Positions 1-6,785 of a DNA stretch of 31,303 nt are shown here, piece by piece. The position numbers and the translations under genes are program-made. Every line of letters starts with the position of its first letter. Position 1 is the first letter of the stretch. This DNA comes from a virus, in the IMG/VR virus record IMGVR_UViG_3300044846_000708, positions 1 through 31,303 of that record; one strand, 5' to 3'. A model generated the notes under the pieces. The model saw only the letters and a list, made by a program, of their open reading frames with translations, ran no database searches and was not told the DNA's origin.

Positions 1-921
1 AATTATTATTTTGGTTTTTCTAGAAACACTTCTAATGGAGCGTTGCAAATACAGGGCAATCAAACAGGGAATAATAATATATGTTTAGCACCAACTTCAG
101 GCAATGTAGGCATCGGCACGGCTAGTCCTGCAAGTTTTAGCAGATTAGAGGTAGCAGGTACAGCAGGAGCGCAAACAGACGCAGCGCAACAAGTAGTTAT
201 TTCAGCACCTACTACAACAGTTGGTAGTGGAGCAGGTTTAAGATTTAACGCTGCAAGTGGTGCTAAGGAAGCGGTTGGTATTGTAGGAATGGTCAATGAG
301 GCTAGCGGAAATCTAGGTGCTATGACCTTTCACACTTATGGAGGTGGGGCAAATATTCCCGAACGAATGCGCATCACTTCGGGGGGGGATGTTCAAATTG
401 GTTTAGCTTCTAATTATAGTGCGGTCAATGTCTATTTAGGAACTGCAACAAATGGAAGCACGAGTCAAGGTGGTCAAGCGTTTTATGGTGGTGCTCAAGC
501 TAGTCAAGATACGGGACATGAATCGGGAACTGCATCAGGATCTAATTATCACAGATTTATTTTGAATGGTTCTGTAATTGGTTCAATTACTCAAAACGGA
601 GTTTCAGCAGTTTCTTACAATACTTCATCAGATTATAGACTAAAAGAAGACTTGCAAGAAATCAAAGGAATAGAAAAAATTCAAGCCATAAAAGTATATA
701 ATTACAAATGGAAGGCTGATGAAAGCCGAATGGATGGAGTACTTGCACACGAATTAGCGGAAGTACTTCCTTATGCAGTACATGGTCAAAAGGATGAAGT
801 CGATGAAGAAGGAAACGATGTAATGCAAGGGGTTGACTATTCCAAAATAGTGCCGATATTAATCAAAGCAATACAAGAACTTAAAACAGAAATAGATTCA
901 CTTAAAAACCAAATCAAATGA
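1..921 (+). CDS. Tail fibre/appendage protein, C-terminal part with S74 intramolecular chaperone (5' end outside window)
   Basis: The frame is open from base 1, so the gene starts before the window. About 306 residues are visible. The N-terminal part is Gly/Ala/Thr/Ser-rich with short beta-type repeats (GNVGIGT, MRITSGGDVQIG), as in trimeric fibre shafts. The last ~100 residues carry the S74 (endosialidase chaperone) signature: SSDYRLKE, then a GVLAHELAEVLP segment, then an alpha-helical tail (VPILIKAIQELKTEIDSLKNQ). In this family the domain trimerises the fibre and usually cleaves itself off at the Ser before the DxR/K motif. The likely role is a host-binding fibre or baseplate appendage. 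Its stop overlaps the next start as ATGA. Confidence 0.88.
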   Translation, partial: NYYFGFSRNTSNGALQIQGNQTGNNNICLAPTSGNVGIGTASPASFSRLEVAGTAGAQTDAAQQVVISAPTTTVGSGAGLRFNAASGAKEAVGIVGMVNEASGNLGAMTFHTYGGGANIPERMRITSGGDVQIGLASNYSAVNVYLGTATNGSTSQGGQAFYGGAQASQDTGHESGTASGSNYHRFILNGSVIGSITQNGVSAVSYNTSSDYRLKEDLQEIKGIEKIQAIKVYNYKWKADESRMDGVLAHELAEVLPYAVHGQKDEVDEEGNDVMQGVDYSKIVPILIKAIQELKTEIDSLKNQIK

Positions 922-1058
922 AAATCACGCTAACAGAAGAACAAATCAAAATGCTAGAAGCATGGGCGCAAGAACTGCCTACCAAGTACGGGATGAGTTT
1001 CATTCAATTCCTAGCACAGCAAGTGCAGGAGCAGAACCCGAAGGAAGAAGCAGAATAA
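918..1058 (+). CDS. Small hypothetical protein (46 aa) after the fibre gene
   Basis: It starts in an ATGA overlap with the fibre stop, which implies coupled translation. The product is helical and polar (MKITLTEEQIKMLEAW..., ending in a Glu/Lys-rich tail), with no membrane segment or known motif. A hairpin follows six bases after the stop, so this is probably the last gene of the fibre unit. It could be a fibre assembly helper, but only position supports that. Confidence 0.6.
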   Translation: MKITLTEEQIKMLEAWAQELPTKYGMSFIQFLAQQVQEQNPKEEAE

Positions 1059-1063
1059 CAAAT

Positions 1064-1084
1064 GGGGAATCAAATCGATTCCCC
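1064..1084 (+). terminator. Perfect 8-bp hairpin between fibre unit and tape measure gene
   Basis: GGGGAATC (1064-1071) pairs with GATTCCCC (1077-1084) around a 5-nt loop. Only a weak T-rich stretch (CCTTT) follows, so it may be a partial terminator or an RNA processing/stability hairpin. Confidence 0.5.
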
Positions 1085-1106
1085 TAACCTTTAAAAACCC
1101 ACACCA

Positions 1107-3296
1107 ATGGCTGAAGAAAATAAGATAGTACTTGATGCTGATGTAAAACCTTTAAAGAAACAATTAAGGGAAGCAACGCTTGAACTTCAAGCAGCACGGC
1201 AGAAGTTTGGAGATCTAAGTACGGAAGCCGTTGAAGCAGCGAAGAAAGTAGCCGGCATTAGGGATAGCATAGAAGATGCTAATGAGCAGGCTAGTCTATT
1301 CGATCCGGGTAAGAGATTCCAAGCCTTAACAAGTGCAGCAAGTTTAGCAGCCGGGGCAGTAGGTGCCGTTCAGGGTGCTATGGGATTATTCGGTGCAGAA
1401 TCTGAAGATGTGCAGAAAGCCCTTTTAAAGGTGCAGTCAGCAATGGCCTTATCTCAAGGCTTATCTCAGTTAGCGGATCTCAGCAAGGTAACGGATCAAC
1501 TTAAGTCTTCCTTTAAAGGCTTAACTACAACTACTGCACAAAAGACCGCAGCGACTACTGCAGATACTGCCGGGGTAGTAGCTAACACCTCAGCAAACGT
1601 AGCACAGGCAGCAGCCACAAACGCAAGTTCCTTAGCGAGTAAGGCAGCAGCAGTATCTTTAAAGGTATTGCGAGGGGCTTTAATTTCTTTAGGTATTCCT
1701 GCATTAGTTCTTGCTTTAGTTTCCTTAGTGCAAAACTTTAGTGCTATTAAAGATGCGGTTTTAAATTTAATGCCGGGATTAAAAGGATTTTCGGACACTA
1801 TAGGTGGATTAGTGCAAGGAGTAACGGATTTCTTTGGAATTACAAGTAAGGCTAACCGAGAGCTTGATGCACTTACAAAAGGAACTGCAGCAAGAAATGA
1901 AAGTATAGAAGCACAAATAAAATTACTATCAGCTCAAGGCGGTAAGGAAAAGGAAATATTCGAACTTAAGAAAAAGCAAACTCAGCAGGAGTTGCAGGAT
2001 ATCATAGCTTCGGATAGACTAGATGGGAAGACAACAGAAGAAAGGCAAAAGAGAAGGACTGAACTTTTAACAAACCTAACCTTAGAAACGGCTGCGTACA
2101 ATAAGAAGGAAGCTGATGAAGCAAAAGCAGCAGCAGAAAAGCAGGCCGGAGAATCTAAAGCAGCAGCAGAAAAAGCGAAGGCAGAACAAGAGAAAATAAA
2201 TGAGCAAAAGCTAGAAGCAGACAAGATCCTTCTTGATGCAAAAAACTCTTTGAAAACCGAAAGAGAACAGGAGGCTTTGGCAATCGAGGCAACGTATCAG
2301 GAGCAAAGTAAAAAGCTAAAGGAAGCAGGCATTAAAGATGACGGCACACTAGAAGAGGTACGAAGAAAGGCTTTGCAGGCAAGTAAAGATAAGTTTGATC
2401 AAGAGGATGCAGCAAAAGAAGCTGCATTCCAACAAAGGCTAAACGAAATCACTACAGAAATTAGACTTCAAGGAATTAAAGACGAAAACGAAAAAGCCCG
2501 TGCAGAACTATTAATTCAGCAGGAGCAAAGATTAGCGGATATTGAAGCAGACACTACTCTTGAAGAGGATCAAAAACTTGCTATTAAATCTCAATTAGCT
2601 ATACGAAATCAGCAGGAACTTGATTTATTGCAGCAGGGAATTAATGAAGTAGCAGCCGAAAAGGAACTTGAGGCGATCGATAAAGAAATCGAAAGAGCGG
2701 ATATAAGTTTGCAAATTCAAAAGAATCTGCTAGATCAGAAACAGATGCTTCTTCAGGCTCAGCTAGATGCCGGGTTAATAAGTGAGGAGGCATATAATCA
2801 AGCAAACGCAGAACTAACTAATTCAAGAATTGAGTTAGCTCAAAAGGAAGCTGATGCGAAGGTGCAACTTCTACAAGCGGTAGGACAATCCTTAAATGTA
2901 GCAGCGGATCTCGTAGGTAAGGATACAAAGGCAGGTAAGGCATTGGGAGTAGCGAGTGCAGCAATTAATACGTATCAAGGTATTGCAGCCGGAGTTAAAC
3001 TAGGTTATCCTGCAGCTATTCCTGCGGTAGCTATGGCAGCAGCTACAGGATTTGCAGCGGTTAAAAATATCTTAGCAGTAAAAGTACCGGGAGGAAGCGG
3101 TGGCCCATCTGCTCCTTCTGTAAATACGAGTGCACCCGGTACTATGCCTGCAGTTCCTACTATAGGATCTAGCCCGGTTACTGCATTAGGAACTATGATG
3201 CAGAATCAACCTCCTTTAAAAGCGTATGTGGTCGAGAGCGAAGTAACCGGAACGCAAAAGAGAGTTGCAGATATTGAACGAAGAGCCGGATTTTAA
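1107..3296 (+). CDS. Tail tape measure protein
   Basis: This 729-residue protein has the usual tape measure make-up. It has an Ala/Gln-rich helical N-terminus, a Thr/Ala-rich stretch (about 135-180) and a hydrophobic segment (about 183-208, including ALISLGIPALVLALVSLV). A very long Lys/Glu/Ala/Gln coiled coil follows (about 330-640), then a second Ala-rich hydrophobic region (about 655-695) and a Pro/Gly/Ser-rich C-terminus. Tape measures set tail length and can reach the host membrane during DNA entry. The size fits a short-to-medium siphovirus tail. It is separated from the tail assembly chaperone by several tail genes and the fibre, not directly behind it as is common. Confidence 0.85.
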   Translation: MAEENKIVLDADVKPLKKQLREATLELQAARQKFGDLSTEAVEAAKKVAGIRDSIEDANEQASLFDPGKRFQALTSAASLAAGAVGAVQGAMGLFGAESEDVQKALLKVQSAMALSQGLSQLADLSKVTDQLKSSFKGLTTTTAQKTAATTADTAGVVANTSANVAQAAATNASSLASKAAAVSLKVLRGALISLGIPALVLALVSLVQNFSAIKDAVLNLMPGLKGFSDTIGGLVQGVTDFFGITSKANRELDALTKGTAARNESIEAQIKLLSAQGGKEKEIFELKKKQTQQELQDIIASDRLDGKTTEERQKRRTELLTNLTLETAAYNKKEADEAKAAAEKQAGESKAAAEKAKAEQEKINEQKLEADKILLDAKNSLKTEREQEALAIEATYQEQSKKLKEAGIKDDGTLEEVRRKALQASKDKFDQEDAAKEAAFQQRLNEITTEIRLQGIKDENEKARAELLIQQEQRLADIEADTTLEEDQKLAIKSQLAIRNQQELDLLQQGINEVAAEKELEAIDKEIERADISLQIQKNLLDQKQMLLQAQLDAGLISEEAYNQANAELTNSRIELAQKEADAKVQLLQAVGQSLNVAADLVGKDTKAGKALGVASAAINTYQGIAAGVKLGYPAAIPAVAMAAATGFAAVKNILAVKVPGGSGGPSAPSVNTSAPGTMPAVPTIGSSPVTALGTMMQNQPPLKAYVVESEVTGTQKRVADIERRAGF

Positions 3297-3307
3297 TACT
3301 TAAAGAC

Positions 3308-4237
3308 ATGGAAGAAAAATTACCACTTTATAGAATGCTTATTTCGGACGATGACGAAGGTAAGGAAGAGGTTGACTTTGTAGCTTTGGTTGAAAGCCCT
3401 GCTATACAAAGAAATTTTCTTGCCTTTACTGAAGAAAAGTTTGAGAGCTATACCGATTATCCTGATGGTGTAAGGGGCAATGCTAAAAATGTTTTAGAAT
3501 ATACCGAAGCAAACGGATGGGGATCTTGTGGAACTCCCGTAGGAAAGCAAAGAGCTAATCAACTAGCAAACGGAGAGCCTATTTCTTTGGAAACAATAAA
3601 GAGAATGTACTCTTATTTAAGCCGTCATGAGGTTGATTTAGAATCTTCTACTTCGTACGGCGATGGTTGTGGCAAATTAATGTACGATGCTTGGGGTGGT
3701 AAGGCTGCTTTAGGTTGGAGCCGTAATAAGTTACGGGAGTTAGGTCAATTAGAAGAGGAGTTTAGTGCAAGCCTATCCTTTGCAGTTCAAGACGAAGATC
3801 AAAAGATAGTATCAGGGCCACTAATGATTGCGGATCTTCCAATGTATCGAAGAGATGAGGAAGGAGAATACTATGTAATGTTTAGCCGGGAGCAGATCAA
3901 GAAGATTGTTCAACGTTTCTTTAAAAAAGGCTATCAGGCGAAGGTTAATATTGAGCACAAAAAACCGGCAGAGGGAGTATATATGTTTGAATCCTATATA
4001 ATCGACCGGGAGCGTGGAGTAAACCCTCCAAAAGGCTTTAAAGACGTAGCAGACGGGTCTTGGTTTGGTAGCTTTAAGGTAGAAAACGATGATCTTTGGA
4101 AGAAGGTTAAGGATGGCACGTTTAAAGGCTTCTCAGTTGAAGGCTTATTTAAGTACGAAAAGACCGGAGAAGTAATGAGCAAAGAAGAAGAGATCATGTC
4201 ACAGATCTTTAAAATATTGGGACAAATTGAACAATAA
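3308..4237 (+). CDS. Prohead maturation serine protease, XkdF-like (S78_2), with an inserted domain
   Basis: Residues about 1-50 and 150-285 match the XkdF-like prohead protease layout: an N-terminal VDFVALVESPAI strand, then FSASLSFAVQDEDQKIVSGPLMIADLPMYR, YYVMFSREQIKKIVQRFF, a histidine in NIEHKK (His217), and GTFKGFSVEGLF with the likely nucleophile Ser276. The protease would process scaffold and capsid during head maturation. Residues about 51-142 form an extra module (YPDGVRGNAKNVLEYTEANG, a SLETIKRMYSYLSRHEVD helix, then a W-G-G motif) that resembles a small domain seen in other phage head proteins. The scaffold-like and capsid genes follow directly. Confidence 0.82.
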   Translation: MEEKLPLYRMLISDDDEGKEEVDFVALVESPAIQRNFLAFTEEKFESYTDYPDGVRGNAKNVLEYTEANGWGSCGTPVGKQRANQLANGEPISLETIKRMYSYLSRHEVDLESSTSYGDGCGKLMYDAWGGKAALGWSRNKLRELGQLEEEFSASLSFAVQDEDQKIVSGPLMIADLPMYRRDEEGEYYVMFSREQIKKIVQRFFKKGYQAKVNIEHKKPAEGVYMFESYIIDRERGVNPPKGFKDVADGSWFGSFKVENDDLWKKVKDGTFKGFSVEGLFKYEKTGEVMSKEEEIMSQIFKILGQIEQ

Positions 4238-4254
4238 ATACTAAACAAATACTT

Positions 4255-4851
4255 ATGATTATGAACGCAAAAGAAGCACTCACACAAATCAAAAGTCTGC
4301 TTTTTACCGAGGCAGAAAAAAAGGCATCTTTCGCTATGGTGGAAGGAGCTTTAATCGATGGCACTAAGGTGGCATACGATCTTGAGACATCCGAAATCTA
4401 TGTGATCGGAGAAGATGGCGAGTCAATCCCTGCCCCTGTTGGTGAGCATCAACTTGAAAGTGGTGAGATCGTTGTGGTAACCGAAGCCGGAAAAATTGCA
4501 GAGGTTAAAAAAGGAGAAGAGCAGAAAGTCGAGATCGAAATCGAAGCAGCCGAAGATCCAAAGAAAGAGGAAGATCCTAAAAAAGACGAAGCGATGGCCA
4601 AGTTTGAAGAGGTCATGGGTGAACTTGAAAAGAAGGTTGAAGAACTTTCCGCTAAAGTTAAAGCAATGGAAGAAAAAGCAGAAGATGTAAAGGAAGCCGT
4701 AAAGCTATCTGCACAAGTAATTGAATCCCTTGCAAAAGAGCCAAGCGATAAGGCGATTACTGCGCCAAATCAATTTGCTAAGCAATTAAAAACAGAAAAA
4801 AATGACAGGTATAATAGCCTTCAGAAAGCATTTCAATCACTAAAAAAATAA
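4255..4851 (+). CDS. Scaffold-like head assembly protein
   Basis: The protein has 198 residues, or 196 if the in-frame ATG at 4261 is the true start. Residues about 25-85 look like a small beta-rich domain (GALIDGTKVAYDLETSEIYV, then GEHQLESGEIVVV). A charged linker rich in Glu, Lys and Pro follows, then a coiled coil (about 105-150), then a basic C-terminus (QLKTEKNDRYNSLQKAFQSLKK). This make-up and the position between protease and capsid gene fit a scaffold cleaved by the protease. Direct homology is not evident to me, so the assignment rests on composition and context. Confidence 0.65.
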   Translation: MIMNAKEALTQIKSLLFTEAEKKASFAMVEGALIDGTKVAYDLETSEIYVIGEDGESIPAPVGEHQLESGEIVVVTEAGKIAEVKKGEEQKVEIEIEAAEDPKKEEDPKKDEAMAKFEEVMGELEKKVEELSAKVKAMEEKAEDVKEAVKLSAQVIESLAKEPSDKAITAPNQFAKQLKTEKNDRYNSLQKAFQSLKK

Positions 4852-4857
4852 ACAACA

Positions 4858-5773
4858 ATGGCACTAGATTTATCCGGTTTAACTAACTATGTAAAGGAGA
4901 ACGAATTGCAGCTTACTTCTGCTGCTATCTTCTCAGCGAAAACTGCTTCTTTGATCGAAGCTCAAGGTAATGTTCAGGTAGGTATTAAGTCTGCTGAAAC
5001 TATTAACATCATGACTACCGATGCGGTATTCCAATCAGGAGGAACTTGCGGTTTTTCTTCTTCCGGAACTACTACAATCACTCAGCGTACTATCACTGTA
5101 GGTAAGATTAAGATTCAGGAAAGCATCTGCCCTAAGGCATTCGAAGCTAAGTACACTCAGAAGGCACTTAGAGAAGGATCTACTTATGACTATATGGCTT
5201 ATGGTGCTGAGTACTCTGAACAGAAAGTTCAAAGAATTGGTGCAGCTCTTGAGACTGCGATTTGGCAAGGTGATACCGGAAGCGGTAATGCTCAGCTTAA
5301 CAAGTTTATGGGCTTTAGCACTATTATTAACGCACTAGGTTTTGACTACCTTGACAAAGGCAAACGTTATTGCTGCGGTTGACGATATCTTTATCTCTCT
5401 TCCTCCTGCTCTTTTGGATAAGCAAGATGTAGTAATTTTCTGTGGTAACGATACGTTCCGTGAGTACGTTCTTGCTTTGAGAGATGACAACTTGTTCCAC
5501 TACCCTGTAGATGCTGCTAACATGGAGCTAATCGTACCGGGTACTAACATTAAACTTCTTGGTGTTAATGGTTTGAATGGTACTGATAGAATGTTCGGAA
5601 TTAGCATGAGCAACATGTATCTTGGAACTGACCTTTTGAATGAGCAAGATCGTTTCGAATTGTTCTATGCCAAAGAGGCTGACGAAATGAGATTCGTAGT
5701 TGAGTTTAAGCTAGGTGTACAAGTTGCCTTCCCTGACGAAGTAGTGTTCTGGAAGTTGTACGTAGCACCTTAA
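4858..5773 (+). CDS. Major capsid protein, coding frame broken once near 5340
   Basis: The N-terminal half (4858 to about 5343) and the C-terminal half (about 5342-5773) are in different frames, +1 apart. Together they read as one HK97-fold-type capsid protein of about 304 residues. The C-terminal half has the typical LLDKQDVVIFCGNDTFREYV and DLLNEQDRFELFYAKEADE stretches. Dropping one T from the TTTT run at 5340-5343 gives one continuous frame through ...NALG-LTTLTKANVIAAVDD. The zero frame otherwise stops at 5380-5382. A one-base assembly or sequencing error is the simplest cause; a real mutation or recoding is less likely. Position after protease and scaffold, and a strong hairpin downstream, support the call. 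Confidence 0.85.
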
Positions 5774-5781
5774 ATAAAATT

Positions 5782-5808
5782 GGGGAAGAGAGTGGCCTCT
5801 TCCCCTTC
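5782..5808 (+). terminator. Hairpin after the major capsid gene
   Basis: GGGGAAGAG (5782-5790) pairs perfectly with CTCTTCCCC (5797-5805) around a 6-nt loop, nine bases after the capsid stop. Only TT follows, so it may protect the capsid mRNA 3' end as well as slow transcription. Confidence 0.65.
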
Positions 5809-5828
5809 ACATATTAAATAATATAAAT

Positions 5829-6332
5829 ATGCCTTGTGCCTTAACTCAGAGTTATACGCTTGATTGCAAAGATAGCGTAGGCGGTTTAGTAGCTGCATAC
5901 TTTGCACCTTATGAAGATTTGGGAACAGTGACCATAGCAGCCGGAGTAGTTACTACTTTGACTATGGATGCTACCAAAAGATTTTACAAATATGACCTTG
6001 TAAAGGAATCTTCTAACTTTGCTGAAGCAGTAAATACTAACGTGCAGAATGGTACTATTTTCTACGCTCAAACCCTTGAAATTATCCTTAACAAATTGCA
6101 GGTTAATACTCGAAACGAAATAGTTTTGTTAGGTAAAAATAGACTTGCAGTTATTGTAACAGATAATAACGGAGAGAATTGGTTTTTGGGTGTAGGTAAT
6201 GGTTTGGATCTTACCGGCGGAGGAAGTGCTTCAGGTACTGCCTTCGGTGACAGATCAGGATATACCTTAACCTTTACAGGAAATGAGAAGGAACTATGCC
6301 CGAAAGTTACTGCGGTTATTCCTATTACTTAA
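5829..6332 (+). CDS. Structural protein, probably major tail tube protein
   Basis: A 167-residue protein with an abundant-structural look. It has alternating beta strands, a central segment TIFYAQTLEIILNKLQVNTRNEIVLLGKNRLAVIV, and a C-terminal GDRSGYTLTFTGNEKELCP stretch. The latter resembles the end of tube proteins from Bacteroidota phages (a Gly-rich DRxGYTLTFTG followed by an acidic turn). It sits between two strong hairpins, as expected for a highly expressed monocistronic unit. A head decoration protein is the main alternative. Confidence 0.6.
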   Translation: MPCALTQSYTLDCKDSVGGLVAAYFAPYEDLGTVTIAAGVVTTLTMDATKRFYKYDLVKESSNFAEAVNTNVQNGTIFYAQTLEIILNKLQVNTRNEIVLLGKNRLAVIVTDNNGENWFLGVGNGLDLTGGGSASGTAFGDRSGYTLTFTGNEKELCPKVTAVIPIT

Positions 6333-6362
6333 AATATTTGGTTTAGAGGTTTGATGTTAAAA

Positions 6363-6392
6363 GCACCTTCCGTTGTGGAGGTGTTTTTTTTT
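6363..6392 (+). terminator. Rho-independent terminator
   Basis: CACCT(T)CC (6364-6371) pairs with GGAGGTG (6377-6383) with one bulged T and a GTTGT loop, followed by nine Ts (6384-6392). It closes the tail-tube unit. Confidence 0.8.
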
Positions 6393-6420
6393 GTGTACAT
6401 CCAAACTGATTTTATATTTC
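6390..6420 (+). promoter_or_regulatory. Bacteroidota-type promoter overlapping the terminator T tract
   Basis: TTTG (6390-6393), a 19-base spacer, and TATATTTC (6413-6420) match the Bacteroidota -33/-7 pattern with one mismatch. The ATG of the next gene is at 6426, so transcription would start at or next to the start codon. Confidence 0.5.
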
Positions 6421-6425
6421 TAGGT

Positions 6426-6785
6426 ATGATAGCAATACCACAAGGTGTAAATAGCTCGATTTATATCACTCTAACTGACAAGAGAGAAACGTCAAGTAAC
6501 GTATACATTTTCTTGTTTGAGCATGAGGTTACAAAGGAAAAAGTTACCTTAACCTTAACGGATACTAGCACATTTAAAGATCGTGTTTCTAAATTTGCAA
6601 TTACTTCAGCAAATTTTGATACAAGAACTATTGGATTTTGGACATACTACGTTACGCAATCCGGAAGCGGTACTCAGATAATTGCCACAGGGAAAATGCA
6701 ACTTACCGCACCTAACTTAAGCACCGCCGGAGTAGTTAGATACAACGGCTATAATGGTGACTTTAAAACCTATACAACCACATGA
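6426..6785 (+). CDS. Hypothetical structural protein (119 aa) upstream of portal
   Basis: I chose the ATG at 6426 because any earlier in-frame start would read through the terminator. The product is beta-rich and resembles a single immunoglobulin-like or immunity-fold beta sandwich: a VYIFLFEHEVTKEKVTLTLT strand pair, then RTIGFWTYYVTQSG. It has no signal peptide or membrane segment. Its stop overlaps the portal ATG. Position among head genes suggests a virion or head-assembly role, but I do not recognise the family with certainty. Confidence 0.7.
   Translation: MIAIPQGVNSSIYITLTDKRETSSNVYIFLFEHEVTKEKVTLTLTDTSTFKDRVSKFAITSANFDTRTIGFWTYYVTQSGSGTQIIATGKMQLTAPNLSTAGVVRYNGYNGDFKTYTTT

Noticed and set aside
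1496-2224. Minus-strand Ala/Ser-rich frames opposite the tape measure gene
   Set aside because: They mirror the Ala/Lys-rich codons of the real gene, and no minus-strand promoter or neighbour supports them.
6351-6425. Upstream extension of the 6426 gene
   Set aside because: It would begin before and read straight through the terminator hairpin and T tract; the ATG at 6426 fits the promoter.
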